DNA of 64,000 nucleotides from JAFGRR01 sp964499235 (GCA_964499235.1 CAZCKC010000001.1:1-64000); one strand, 5' to 3'; shown: positions 1 to 8,465, numbered from the stretch's first letter. Numbers and translations are program-made. The notes: generated by a model not told the origin, from the sequence alone.

Positions 1-55
1 GTAGAGCGAGCGGCTGTTAACCGCTAGGTTGTAGGTTCGAGTCCTACTCGGGGAG
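1..55 (+). tRNA. tRNA-Asn (GTT), 5' end cut by the window
   Basis: The anticodon stem (9-13 with 21-25) closes a 7-base loop at 14-20 with anticodon GTT at 16-18. The T arm lies at about 31-47 and the 3' acceptor strand at 48-54, followed by the discriminator G at 55. The 5' acceptor strand and part of the D arm lie before the window. No CCA is encoded after position 55. A strong terminator follows at 64-90. Confidence 0.93.
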
Positions 56-63
56 GTACGAAG

Positions 64-90
64 CCCACCTCAAAACGAGGTGGGTTTTTT
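64..90 (+). terminator. Rho-independent terminator of the tRNA-Asn transcript
   Basis: An 8-bp perfect stem (64-71 with 77-84) with a 5-base loop is followed directly by six T residues (85-90). This is a textbook intrinsic terminator on the plus strand, 9 bases after the tRNA. Confidence 0.9.
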
Positions 91-183
91 CGTTGGAGAG
101 CGCCGCCGCGCGCAACGCCGCGTCGTAACGCCTCTTGTAGCAGTCGCTTACGAGCCCGACCGCGCTCTCTGCCACGCCGGCTT

Positions 184-331
184 GTTAACCGACCCGAGAG
201 TCTGTTCGGGTCGTTTTAGCCTAACTCTCAGACTCTCTGGGCCGCTCTCGGGCCCCGGTTAACGCACGCGTTCGGAACCGAGAGCGAACGCCGACGGTTC
301 GATACAAGAGCCGTAAGTCGTGTAGTTACGG
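184..331 (+). other. Structured spacer with mutually exclusive stems
   Basis: The stretch 91-467 has no gene I can support. Inside it several perfect inverted repeats compete for the same bases. 191-197 pairs with 206-212 and is followed by GTTTT (terminator-like). 196-204 pairs with 229-237 (9 bp). 184-191 plus 193-200 pair with 245-252 plus 256-263 (8 + 8 bp). A further hairpin is at 311-316/326-331. This looks like RNA structure or a mobile-repeat remnant rather than coding DNA. No known RNA family was recognised. Confidence 0.35.
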
Positions 332-467
332 TCGATTACGGGAGTACGGCGGGACTCGCGCGCCGGGACGGACCGCGAGGGTGCCGCGATACGCCACCCT
401 AACATCGCCGCAAATGCCTGAAATGCCGTGGCTTACGATTCGAGCGCCGTTGCTTGAATGCGGTGGA

Positions 468-483
468 ATATACCATAGTATAT
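468..483. promoter_or_regulatory. vapBC operator palindrome overlapping the promoter
   Basis: The 16-bp sequence ATATACCATAGTATAT is palindromic except for one mismatched pair. It lies 16 bases before the vapB start and is unusually AT-rich for this genome. A possible -35 (TTGCTT, 450-455) and -10 (CATAGT, 474-479, spacer 18) put the palindrome over the -10. That is the expected place for autorepression by a VapB-VapC complex, which is known to bind such palindromes in other VapBC systems. Confidence 0.6.
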
Positions 484-499
484 ATCAAAGGAGGTCGGC

Positions 500-730
500 A
501 TGCATACGGCCAAGCTCTTCGCCAACGGACGCAGCCAGGCGGTGCGGCTGCCCAAGGAGTACCGCTTTGACGAGGACGAGGTCTTTATCACCAAGGTCGA
601 CGACATGGTGATTCTGTACCCGCGTCGGAAGGGCTGGGATCTGCTCGCGCGTGGCATCGAGCGTTTCACCGCGGACTTCATGGACGAACGTGATCAGCCC
701 GCCCAAGTCGACGAGCGCGAGCGCCTGTGA
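500..730 (+). CDS. vapB: VapB-type antitoxin (AbrB/MazE-like)
   Basis: A 76-residue protein whose N-terminal half has the short swapped-hairpin DNA-binding pattern of VapB/AbrB antitoxins (FANGRSQAVRLPKEYRF near residues 7-23). The C-terminal tail is acidic and charged, the usual toxin-masking part. It would neutralise the downstream PIN toxin and, with it, repress their shared promoter. A strong Shine-Dalgarno (AAAGGAGGT, 487-495) supports this ATG. The stop overlaps the vapC start by four bases (GTGA), so the two are translationally coupled. The pair stands alone between the tRNA-Asn spacer and an unrelated convergent gene pair, as expected for a mobile accessory module. Confidence 0.9.
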   Translation: MHTAKLFANGRSQAVRLPKEYRFDEDEVFITKVDDMVILYPRRKGWDLLARGIERFTADFMDERDQPAQVDERERL

Positions 731-1134
731 TCCGCTTCCTGCTCGACACGAGCATCTGCATCGAGATGATCCGCGGTCGGGCGCCGGCGGTCGTGGGTCG
801 CCTCCGTCGTCACAAGATCGGGACGGTCGGCATTTCTGCTATCACGCTGGCCGAGTTGCGGTGCGGCGTAGCGAAGAGCCGCGACCCGGAGCGCAACAGC
901 GTGGCGCTCGCGCATTTCTGCGCGCCGCTGGAGATCTGCGCGTTCGATCACGTCGCCGCCGCGACCTACGGCGACATTCGTGCCGACCTTGAGCGCGCCG
1001 GCACGCCGATCGGGCCGCTCGACACGCTGATCGCGGCGCACGCGGTTGCGCTGAAGGCCGCCGTCGTCACCAACAACGAACGCGAGTCTCGGCGCGTGCG
1101 CGGCCTGCGCGGGGAGAACTGGACCAAGAGTTGA
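727..1134 (+). CDS. vapC: VapC-type PIN-domain ribonuclease toxin
   Basis: A 135-residue PIN-domain protein of usual VapC length. The conserved acidic metal ligands are visible: D7 in LLDTS, E43 in TLAELRCG, and D99 in GPLDTLIAAHA. They are followed by the typical VVTNN motif (residues 113-117) and a C-terminal ENW. VapC toxins cut tRNA (initiator tRNA or anticodon/sarcin-ricin loops, depending on subtype); the target here cannot be read from sequence. The GTG start overlaps the vapB stop. The active site looks intact, so the toxin should be functional unless held by VapB. Confidence 0.93.
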   Translation: MIRFLLDTSICIEMIRGRAPAVVGRLRRHKIGTVGISAITLAELRCGVAKSRDPERNSVALAHFCAPLEICAFDHVAAATYGDIRADLERAGTPIGPLDTLIAAHAVALKAAVVTNNERESRRVRGLRGENWTKS

Positions 1135-1169
1135 GGCGCCGTGTCGATGCGGCATTGCCGGTTGCGCGG

Positions 1170-1598
1170 TCATTCGGGCGGTCGGTGGTCCGCCAACTGC
1201 CAGCCGCTGGTGATCTCGAATCGCCAGTGATCCTTGAAGACCCAGGTCTGCTCAATCACCTCGGTGGGCGAGCGCTGCTCGCGCTGGCCGCTGCGCCAAT
1301 CCTCTCGATCCAGCGTGCCGACGGCCGTGTAGTCGCCCTGCTCGATCGCGCTGCGCTGGTCGCCGAGCATGCCCAACAGCAGCGGTTCGATTTCCGACTG
1401 TCGCGCAATCACCAGTTCGCAGGCGGGACAGAAGCGACACGTCTTGTTGAGCACGCAGATCGTGTGCGGTTCGATGTGAATGACGAGCGGCAGCTTGCGC
1501 TGCTTCGTCTTGGCTTCGCAGTTGGGACAGCGTGAGAACGCCATGCCCGCGTAGGGGCTGAGGAAGCAGAAATACCGGGTTCGCGAGGGGGCGGTCAT
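1170..1598 (-). CDS. Uncharacterised Cys-rich (zinc-ribbon-like) protein
   Basis: A 142-residue protein with six cysteines in zinc-ribbon-like spacing: C24xxC27, C48, C54xxC57xxC60. The rest has no recognisable domain; it is rich in Glu, Arg and Trp and looks cytoplasmic. Its ATG overlaps the TGA of the upstream gene (ATGA), so the two are coupled and probably act together. It converges on vapC with a 35-base gap. No family recognised. It could be a metal-binding nucleic-acid-interacting protein, but that is inference from the cysteines only. Confidence 0.6.
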   Translation of the reverse strand: MTAPSRTRYFCFLSPYAGMAFSRCPNCEAKTKQRKLPLVIHIEPHTICVLNKTCRFCPACELVIARQSEIEPLLLGMLGDQRSAIEQGDYTAVGTLDREDWRSGQREQRSPTEVIEQTWVFKDHWRFEITSGWQLADHRPPE

Positions 1599-2242
1599 AT
1601 CAACTCGAAGAAGCTGTCGCGGCCGAGATGCTTCACGTATTTCGCAACAGCGGTGGCGAGCGGCAGGCTGTCGAGCGCGTGCCAGCCGCCCTCGCCGCGG
1701 TAGGTCATTCGTGCGACCTCGAACACCCGGTTCTTTTGATCGACCAACTTGAAGCGCAGGACGGGGGTGTAGCGCACCGTGCGCTCAACCTGCTGCCGCA
1801 GGGAAGCTTGTCGCTCGCGGATGTACTGATCGACGACCTGCTCGCCAAACCGCTCGCGCACCAGCGCTTCGAGCCGCGCGCCGATTCCTGCGGGCATCGT
1901 CTTGAGCGGGTTGAAGTCGGCCGCGAGGGCCGCCGGATCGCGATCAGGCTCGCAGACCGTGATGTCAAGGCCCTTGATCTCAAGCCGGTAGTCGCTGCGG
2001 TCGTGTCGCGTGAGGCCGTCCCTGACGAGGGCCTCTTCTTCGGGGCTGATGTGGCGAACACGCGTGCGGCGGACCGACGCCTGACCGTTGACGCTCTCCA
2101 CCACCTCGTACCCGGCCGGCAGCTCGGTGAGCGCGCCGTCCTTTGTTCGCTTCAGCGTGTAGCGGGTGGTCCCGTCGCGCCCGGCGCCACCGTGCAGGTA
2201 GTAGCTGAGACCCTTTCGGTTGATGTACTCGAACGCATGCAT
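1595..2242 (-). CDS. Uncharacterised protein, first gene of a coupled pair
   Basis: A 215-residue protein, alpha/beta-looking and highly charged, with no signal peptide, membrane segment or recognised motif. I chose the ATG at 2242 (MHAFEYINRKGLSYYLH) because the protein-like pattern begins there and a GAGGG sits about 10 bases upstream. An in-frame ATG at 2296 would add 18 residues. A central stretch after residue 120 (RLEALVRERFGEQVVDQYI) is helical, and the C-terminal third reads like beta strands. It ends in an ATGA overlap with the Cys-rich gene. The role is unknown; the pair may be an accessory two-gene unit. Confidence 0.6.
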   Translation of the reverse strand: MHAFEYINRKGLSYYLHGGAGRDGTTRYTLKRTKDGALTELPAGYEVVESVNGQASVRRTRVRHISPEEEALVRDGLTRHDRSDYRLEIKGLDITVCEPDRDPAALAADFNPLKTMPAGIGARLEALVRERFGEQVVDQYIRERQASLRQQVERTVRYTPVLRFKLVDQKNRVFEVARMTYRGEGGWHALDSLPLATAVAKYVKHLGRDSFFELI

Positions 2243-2514
2243 GTCCAAGTCGCCCTCGTGGCAAGCCATGATCGGGGCCGCCCTCGAATTGGTCAATCCT
2301 CAGAACTCGGCGAGGAAGATGCCCGCCCGGCGACGATTGGGTCACGCGGCGGTGAGGAGGTCGGCCGCCGGTTGGGGGCGCGGCGCGACTGACAGCAGGG
2401 GCGCCGTCGTTGAACCACCGGCACGAGTCCGTTGCGAGCCCGGTCAGGGCGTCGTGGACGCACCGGTACGCTGTTATACTGCTGTCGGTCCAGCCTGCCG
2501 CGAAGGAGGTGAAC

Positions 2515-3291
2515 ATGGCGAAGGCGACCAGAAAGCGTTGGCGCTCCGAAGCCCAGGAGTTGATGTGGCAGGCGATGGAGATCATCGACGAGCATGAGAC
2601 CCGCGCGGCCGCGCTGTGTAAGCAAGCACTGCGTATCTACCCCGACTGCGTTGATGCCCTGACGATGCTGGCCGAAATCGAGTGCGCGACTCTCGAGGAC
2701 TACGTCGCGGCGCTGCGGCGGTCTGTCGACGCAGGTCGGCGGGATCTGGGGCCGGAGTATTTTTCGGCACAGACGGGCTATTTCTGGGGTCTGATTGAGA
2801 CGCGTCCGTTCATGCGGGCCATGGCCGATCTCGTGTTCGCGCTGCTGGCCTGGGGTACGCCGGAGCGAATCGACGAGGCCATCCGTATTCAGGAGCAGAT
2901 GCTCGAGCTTAATCCGAACGACAACCAGGGCATGCGCGACATCCTGGCGGCGTCCTACCTGAGACAGAAACGGTACGATGATGCCGCGCGACTCCTTGAG
3001 CGGTACAAGGACGACTGGATGGCGGTACCCTGCTGGTCGCGCGTGCTTTTGGCGCTGGCAACGGAGTCCGAGGCGAGCGCCACGCGGCTGCTGAAAGCGG
3101 CGCGCAAGCAGAACCCCCACGTTGAGCAGTACCTGACGGGCCAGAGACGTCGACCCCGCAGCCGTCCGGGAAGCTACTCCCCGGGCGCTGCCTCCGAAGC
3201 CGTGTTCTGTGCCGATACGCTCTGGAAGGCATGGAAAGCGCACCCCAAGGCGACGAAATGGCTGAAGGCGAAGTGTGCTGCGAGCACGTGA
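2515..3291 (+). CDS. ST7-like tetratricopeptide repeat protein
   Basis: A 258-residue helical-repeat protein. The segment GYFWGLIETRPFMRAMADL followed by ELNPNDNQGMRDILAASYL matches the pattern of ST7/TPR-like proteins (RPyMRA ... LNPNDNQG). TPR-type helices span about residues 10-230 and the C-terminal 30 residues are basic. It is probably a cytoplasmic scaffold; the partner is unknown. The ATG at 2515 is fixed by an excellent ribosome site (GAAGGAGGTGAAC); the open frame upstream is not coding. A TATACT at 2475-2480 may be the -10. Bacterial members are often in accessory DNA, in keeping with the neighbouring toxin-antitoxin pair. Confidence 0.75.
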   Translation: MAKATRKRWRSEAQELMWQAMEIIDEHETRAAALCKQALRIYPDCVDALTMLAEIECATLEDYVAALRRSVDAGRRDLGPEYFSAQTGYFWGLIETRPFMRAMADLVFALLAWGTPERIDEAIRIQEQMLELNPNDNQGMRDILAASYLRQKRYDDAARLLERYKDDWMAVPCWSRVLLALATESEASATRLLKAARKQNPHVEQYLTGQRRRPRSRPGSYSPGAASEAVFCADTLWKAWKAHPKATKWLKAKCAAST

Positions 3292-3369
3292 GTGTGATGG
3301 CAAGCCGTCGGATGCAGCGCCGATCGCAGGGCTGAGGGTCGACGGGAAGACCGAAGCGGGAGTTCGTAA

Positions 3370-3741
3370 ATGGCTCAAGATCGGCGGCCCAAGTTGTCAG
3401 CGATCGTGAAGGAACTCGCTGAATCCGTGTTCCGCGATCCGCTTGCAGTCCCGTCATCCGAGGCCGCGCACGTGGCGCTGCTCCTCGTGCACGTCGCGTG
3501 GAACCGTGCCCTGCGGCAGCCGCTGCGGGACGCCCAGTACCGGCCGATGCTGGAAGCGCTGGAGCGGGCAAGCCCCGAGCTGTGGAACGAACTGGCGGAC
3601 AACGACACAGAGCGGATGGTCGCACGACTGATGGCGCTGAAGGCCGCCCGATATCCGCGGGACGATCGCGTGATTCAGGTTTGCGGGATGCGGGACGGCA
3701 ACGTACACGTGGAATGGTCGAGCCGGCAAGGACGTGCGTGA
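3370..3741 (+). CDS. Hypothetical protein
   Basis: A 123-residue, mostly helical, cytoplasmic-looking protein of unknown family. It has no signal peptide, Cys cluster or known motif. The N-terminal 75 residues are helical and rich in Ala, Leu and Glu; the end (DRVIQVCGMRDGNVHVEWSS) looks like a beta hairpin. A GGGAG at 3358-3362 precedes the ATG by 7 bases. It follows the ST7-like gene on the same strand with a 78-base gap and may be co-transcribed. Confidence 0.55.
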   Translation: MAQDRRPKLSAIVKELAESVFRDPLAVPSSEAAHVALLLVHVAWNRALRQPLRDAQYRPMLEALERASPELWNELADNDTERMVARLMALKAARYPRDDRVIQVCGMRDGNVHVEWSSRQGRA

Positions 3742-3999
3742 GGCCGACCGCCACCGCCACATGCTCGCGTGGTGCAGGCCGCCGGCATGCGTCAGGTCCC
3801 GTGCCTTGCTGTGCCATTGGGTGAGGGCAGACCAGTCCGCATCCGCTATCGCGACGCACTGGCGGACGCTAGTCTGAGCGGGCTCGACTTGAGCTGGGCA
3901 ATGCGAGGCGTGACGAACGCAAGCCTCGCGAACGTGGTGATTGGGTCGGCCGCGGGGCCGGGCTGACCGATCCGGGCGTGAGGTGAGCAGGGGCGAACG

Positions 4000-5508
4000 A
4001 TGTACCGCGGCCACGGCTTCAACGAGTGGGGCATCGGCGACGTCGACGTCGTCAAGGTGGGGGACACCTATCACCTGTTCCACCTCTTTCTGCCGAATCA
4101 CGCCTACATCGCCCATGCCGTCTCCACCGACGGCCTGAACTGGTCGCGGGTGCGGAACGCGCTGTTCGTCGGCCATCCCGGCGAATGGGACGACGACATG
4201 CTGTGGACCATGCACGTCTCGCCGGATCCGGACAAGCCCGGCGCGTGGCGCATGTTCTACACCGGGCTCGCGCGGCGCGAGAACGGCCGGGTCCAGCGCG
4301 TGGGCCTGGCCGTCAGCGACGACCTGTACACCTGGCGCAAGGTGCAGTCGGGGTTTCCGCTCAGCATCCCCGGCGCGTTCTACGAGTCGCGGCTGGACGA
4401 AGGGCGGCACTGGGTGAGCTTCCGCGATCCCTACTTCTGTCGCGTGGGGGATGAGCGCTGGCTGCTGGCCGCGGCCCGGTCCAACGACGGGCCGATCATC
4501 CGGCGGGGTTGCGTCAGCCTGGCGAAAGAGACCGCTCCGGGCCGCTTCGTCTTCCAGCCGCCTTTGCATCATCCGCAAGCCTACGACGACGTGGAGGTGC
4601 CGTGCCTGATCGAGCTGCATGGGCACTGGTACCTGCTGGGCTCGATCCGCGAAGACGTCAAGGTGCATTATTGGCACGCGACGCAGCCCGAGGGGCCGTA
4701 CGAGTCGTTCTCCGACAACGTACTGCTGCCGAGCGGCAACTACGCGGCCCGGGTCTGTCATGAGGACGGCTGCCGAACGCTGTGGAACTTCTACTACCTG
4801 GCGTCGAAGATCAAGGGCACTGGCAACATGCTGGCGCCGCCGAAAGAGCTGGTGACCGACGCGGCGGGACAGCTGCGCCTGCGATCGTTCTCCGGATTCG
4901 ACCGGATGGTCGTCCGCACGTACGACGCGCCGGCGTTGCGGGAGCTCGGCTCGGATCGTGTCGTACCGACCGCGCAGCACGCCCGCAGTGATCACTCCTA
5001 CTGGCTGACCCGCAAGTCCGCGCGCGAGTTCTATTTGCTGCCGGAGCCGCAGCGGAACTTTCGCGCCCGGTGCACGCTGGAAATGGAGCGCAAGGGCAAG
5101 TGCGGCCTGATCCTGCGGATGTCCGAGGAGACCGACGGCTACTTCATCAGCCTCGATCTCGAGAAGGGCCTGGTGCAGGCTCGCGCGTCGGGCCGCAACC
5201 CGGCCGGCGGCCTCGAGGACTCCTTCATCTACGAGGAGTTGCAGGCGAACTTCTTCATCACGCGCCCGGGTCCGATCCGGCACGAGCTGGAGCTCCTCGC
5301 GTTCGGCCACTACATCGAGCTCTCGCTGGACGGGGAGGTGCTGCTGACGTTCGCGGACGGCCGCTACGACGTGGGCTACGTCGGCGCTTACACCGAGGGC
5401 GCCCGGATCCGGCTCGACAACGTGTCGCTCGAAGTGCTTGCTGAGCCGCACGGCGAGCTGCACGCGGAAGCGCCGCCGGAGCTGGGACCGGACGCGGTGG
5501 GCGGCTGA
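4000..5508 (+). CDS. GH32-like five-bladed propeller glycoside hydrolase
   Basis: A 502-residue protein with the layout of GH32 (fructan/sucrose-type) enzymes: an N-terminal beta-propeller (about 1-320) and a C-terminal beta-sandwich (about 345-490). Supporting motifs are the family-type FRDPYF (141-146; the RDP motif that holds the transition-state Asp) and EVPCLIELHGHWYLL with E199 as candidate acid/base. An early blade GIGDVDVVKVGDTYHLFHL holds D14/D16 as candidate nucleophile, although the canonical WMNDPNG is not intact. No signal peptide is seen, so it is likely cytoplasmic. Substrate unknown; it could belong to a GH32/GH43/GH68-related or GH130-like propeller group. It precedes a secreted GH16-like gene. 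Confidence 0.7.
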   Translation: MYRGHGFNEWGIGDVDVVKVGDTYHLFHLFLPNHAYIAHAVSTDGLNWSRVRNALFVGHPGEWDDDMLWTMHVSPDPDKPGAWRMFYTGLARRENGRVQRVGLAVSDDLYTWRKVQSGFPLSIPGAFYESRLDEGRHWVSFRDPYFCRVGDERWLLAAARSNDGPIIRRGCVSLAKETAPGRFVFQPPLHHPQAYDDVEVPCLIELHGHWYLLGSIREDVKVHYWHATQPEGPYESFSDNVLLPSGNYAARVCHEDGCRTLWNFYYLASKIKGTGNMLAPPKELVTDAAGQLRLRSFSGFDRMVVRTYDAPALRELGSDRVVPTAQHARSDHSYWLTRKSAREFYLLPEPQRNFRARCTLEMERKGKCGLILRMSEETDGYFISLDLEKGLVQARASGRNPAGGLEDSFIYEELQANFFITRPGPIRHELELLAFGHYIELSLDGEVLLTFADGRYDVGYVGAYTEGARIRLDNVSLEVLAEPHGELHAEAPPELGPDAVGG

Positions 5509-5726
5509 CGCGGCGGGGGGCAGCCAAGCCAGCGCCGGCCGGCGTGTCGGTCCCGTGGCAACCCGCAGTGACCGCCGTCCACGGCCACCGCATCTCCGGC
5601 CGGTGGCCGTTCGAAAACGCCGCGTGACGCCCCCGGTTTCGAGGCGGAGCCCCGGATGCCCGATGAAAGAACGTGATCCGCGGGGCGGGTCCTGCTAGGA
5701 TGGCGGAAGGAAAGGGGGAGCCTGGA

Positions 5727-7202
5727 ATGCGTCTCTCAGTTATCAACGTGCTTCCCGGGGGCAAGGCAGCCGGCCTTCTCGTGCTGCTGTGCGTGGCTTA
5801 TCATGCCACCACCGCGATGGGACAATGCCAGGTCGCCAACCCGAGTTTCGAGCTGCTCAGTGGTTCGGGCGATGTTTTCGCCGCCTGGAGCCAGATCAAC
5901 GCGGTCCAGGATTCGACGGCCTTGGCGGCTCATGGCCAACGCGCGGTTCGCCTCCAGGGTCCGAACAACAGCGACTGGGACATCTCCGGCGTGTGGCAAT
6001 GGCTCGAGACGGCGCCGGGTGAACGCTGGGCCGGCGAGGTTCGCGCGGGGCATCGCTCGAAGGATCCGCTGACCGGTGACGCGGCCGGCGTCATCATCGT
6101 TCAATGGTATGACGCGCGCGGGGGGCTGATTGCGGAAGAGGAGTTCCCCGCGGTCCTGCCCGCCACCGCGCCCGACATCCTGCACCGCGTGGCGTTTGAA
6201 ACGGGCCCGGCCCCGCCCGGTGCCACGGTCGCGGTCATCGTGCTGGCCTGCCGGCAGAGTCCGGCGAATGAGCCCGGCGCCGTATACTTCGATCACGTTC
6301 AGTTCCGCAGCCAGGACGCGCCGACGCTCACGCAGATTCAGTGGAACGATTTCCCGGGCGGAAGCACGGTGGAGTTCGCTGGACGTTCGTGGCGCGTCAA
6401 GGGTCCAGGGTTCTACGGCCCCGGTCCGAGCCGCTTCGCCGATTCGTCCGGTCATGTTTGGGTGGACGCCGCCGGCCGGCTCCACCTGACCGTCCGCCGG
6501 GTTAGCAACGTCTGGTACAGCACGGAAGTCGTGCTGGAGGACCCGCTGGTCTACGGCGATTACATCTTCACAACGGTCGGTCGGCTCGACGTCCTCGCCC
6601 CGAACGTCATCCTCGGCATGTTCACCTGGCAATACCCGCGTTGCTGGGAGGCGGCCAACCCCTGGAATCTTCATAACGAGTTCGACGTCGAGATCAGCCG
6701 CTGGGGCGACCCGAGTAACGAGGTCGGCCAATTCGTCGCGCAGCCCTGGACTTACCCGGGCAACATCGAGCGGTTCGCGGTCGACTTCACCCACGACGAC
6801 CAGCTGACCAGTTTCGCTTTCCGCATCCTGCCCGATCGGGTGGAGGCGCGCAGCTGGTACGGCGGGCCACACGACGAGCGGGCGGAAGCGATGATCTCCG
6901 CTTGGACTTATGCGGGTCCCCACGTGCCGCTGCCCGAGATTTACCGCATCCACATCAACCTGTGGCAGTTCAATGGGCCGCCGTCCGACGGGCAGGACCA
7001 GGAGGTCATCTTCGACGACTTCCGTTTCGTGCCCGCCTGTGACGACGATCCGGCGGGACATGACTGGCGGTGCCTGTCAGCGTGCTTGTCCGAGCCGGGC
7101 GGCCCCAGCCTGTCCAGCTGCGACGCCTTCGATCGCGACGGTGACGGGGACGTGGACCTCAGCGATCTGGCCAACTACCAGCAGGCGTTTGCCGCCCGCT
7201 GA
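5727..7202 (+). CDS. Secreted GH16-like beta-glucanase with C-terminal calcium (dockerin-like) repeat
   Basis: A 491-residue exported protein. A signal peptide (residues 1-31) is followed by a carbohydrate-binding-like beta domain (about 35-190). A concanavalin-like domain (about 200-450) carries EFDVE at 318-322, which fits the GH16 catalytic pattern E-x-D-x-E (nucleophile and acid/base Glu both present). The C-terminus has a Cys-rich linker and one EF-hand-like DRDGDGDVDLSD repeat, the type found at the ends of planctomycete secreted proteins. It would hydrolyse a beta-1,3/1,4-glucan or a sulfated galactan; the substrate cannot be told. The start is set by AAAGGGGGAG before the ATG at 5727. 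GH16 plus the adjacent GH32-like gene suggests polysaccharide use. Confidence 0.75.
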   Translation: MRLSVINVLPGGKAAGLLVLLCVAYHATTAMGQCQVANPSFELLSGSGDVFAAWSQINAVQDSTALAAHGQRAVRLQGPNNSDWDISGVWQWLETAPGERWAGEVRAGHRSKDPLTGDAAGVIIVQWYDARGGLIAEEEFPAVLPATAPDILHRVAFETGPAPPGATVAVIVLACRQSPANEPGAVYFDHVQFRSQDAPTLTQIQWNDFPGGSTVEFAGRSWRVKGPGFYGPGPSRFADSSGHVWVDAAGRLHLTVRRVSNVWYSTEVVLEDPLVYGDYIFTTVGRLDVLAPNVILGMFTWQYPRCWEAANPWNLHNEFDVEISRWGDPSNEVGQFVAQPWTYPGNIERFAVDFTHDDQLTSFAFRILPDRVEARSWYGGPHDERAEAMISAWTYAGPHVPLPEIYRIHINLWQFNGPPSDGQDQEVIFDDFRFVPACDDDPAGHDWRCLSACLSEPGGPSLSSCDAFDRDGDGDVDLSDLANYQQAFAAR

Positions 7203-7288
7203 TGCACCGGCGAGGGGAGTCGATCTCTGTTTCGCCGGCTAGCAGGGCGGTCTTGGCAGCCGCAGTTGCGTCGTGACCGGTTCGGTGT

Positions 7289-7540
7289 TCAGGCGCGTTT
7301 CACGATCCGGACCACGACGAGCAGCGCAACCGCGCCGACCGTGGCCATCAGCAGCAGCCCGAGCAGCCCTCCGACGCTGATGTCGAGCAGCCGGAAGAGA
7401 TAGCCGCCCAGCAGGGCGCCGATCACGCCCACCACCAGGTCGCCGACCAGGCCGAAACCGCCGCCCTTGACGAGCTGCCCCGCCAACCACCCGGCACATA
7501 AGCCAATCAGCAGAAACCAGACGAATGCCATGCCTTCCAT
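7289..7540 (-). CDS. GlsB/YeaQ/YmgE-family small membrane protein
   Basis: An 83-residue protein with three hydrophobic segments and Gly-rich motifs (GLCAGWLAGQLVKGGGFG, residues 13-30; GVIGALLGGYLF, 38-49). These are typical of the GlsB/YeaQ/YmgE (transglycosylase-associated) family of stress-related inner-membrane proteins. The ATG at 7540 has a good site (GGGAGGT, 7 bases upstream). The frame stays open upstream to 8017, but that part is a shadow of the methyltransferase gene. Function in the family is poorly known; a link to envelope or general stress is family knowledge, not seen here. Confidence 0.85.
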   Translation of the reverse strand: MEGMAFVWFLLIGLCAGWLAGQLVKGGGFGLVGDLVVGVIGALLGGYLFRLLDISVGGLLGLLLMATVGAVALLVVVRIVKRA

Positions 7541-7611
7541 TTTCCCGACCTCCCTGAGATCCTCAGGACGTTTTCGACCCAGCGACGGGCGCGCGCACCG
7601 GTCACCGCCGC

Positions 7612-8346
7612 TTACTCCTTGGTCGCAATCAGCATCATTTCGTAGTCGTCGAGCGTGATCGGCCGCAGGCCCCAGTTGCCGGCCGTTCCGCCGTGGATGC
7701 CGCGGACCGTGAGTCCGGCGTCGGTGGCGAGTCGGTGTAGCTCGGGGGCCGTGTAGTGGCGTTCGCGCAAGGTTTCGCTCAGCGTCGCGTCGGGCAGCAG
7801 GCTGTGCACCGCGCTGCGTTCGGTGAGGGTGAGGGGATCGAAGGTGCCGTCGGCGACGTCCTCGTCGGTGGTAGCGCGAATGATCCGCAGTGCGCTCAGC
7901 ACATTCAGAATCAAGCTGCCGCCCGGAACCAGCGACGCGGACAGGTTGCGGACGATCGTCGCGTCGTGTTGCAGCGGGTCGTCCTGGTCGGCCAACAGAC
8001 ACATCGCGCCTTCGCAAAGGCAGATCGCCGTATCAAACGCCTCCAGCGGGACGAAGTCGGCCGCGTCGGCGCGGATGAACGTGACGGCGACGCCTGCCGC
8101 CTCGGCGCGCTGCCGCGCGACCTCGAGCATGCCACCCGAGATGTCGACGCCGGTGACCCGGTAGCCGCGTTCCGCGAGGGCGACGCTGTGGCGACCGGTG
8201 CCGCAGCCGAGGTCGAGGACCATCCCGCCGGCGGGCGGGGTTGCGTGTTCGATAATGAACGCGACCTCCGCGGCTGTGTTCTTCGTGAAGACCTCGCCGT
8301 CGTAGCGGGACGCGTAGCGGTCAAAGAACTGTTGCCATGCTTTCAT
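7612..8346 (-). CDS. Class I SAM-dependent methyltransferase
   Basis: A 244-residue Rossmann-type methyltransferase. Motif I is VLDLGCGTGR (43-52), and the acidic end of strand 2 is D69 in GVDIS, which would bind the ribose of S-adenosylmethionine. Strand 4 lies near AFDTAICLCEG. The family is the ubiE/small-molecule type (Methyltransf_25-like); the substrate is unknown. The start at MKAWQQFFDRYA is preferred because the family begins just before this helix; the in-frame ATG at 8415 would add 23 atypical residues. It lies 71 bases upstream of the GlsB-like gene on the same strand. Confidence 0.8.
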   Translation of the reverse strand: MKAWQQFFDRYASRYDGEVFTKNTAAEVAFIIEHATPPAGGMVLDLGCGTGRHSVALAERGYRVTGVDISGGMLEVARQRAEAAGVAVTFIRADAADFVPLEAFDTAICLCEGAMCLLADQDDPLQHDATIVRNLSASLVPGGSLILNVLSALRIIRATTDEDVADGTFDPLTLTERSAVHSLLPDATLSETLRERHYTAPELHRLATDAGLTVRGIHGGTAGNWGLRPITLDDYEMMLIATKE

Positions 8347-8465
8347 CGTGGCGCCTGGGTCTGAAGGTCCGCCCCGTGACGAGCGGGCATTCCGCTGGGA
8401 AGAAGGTACCGCCAATCGGACCGCACCGATAGCAAGACGTGCCGCCGGTGGCTGCGTCCAAGGTT

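Noticed and set aside
1..1134. A tRNA-anchored integrated island starting at tRNA-Asn
   Set aside because: No integrase and no second copy of the tRNA 3' end was seen, so the island idea is unsupported despite the toxin-antitoxin pair.
3454..5463. A 669-residue minus-strand open frame
   Set aside because: Shadow of the GH32-like gene; no ribosome site and no domain.
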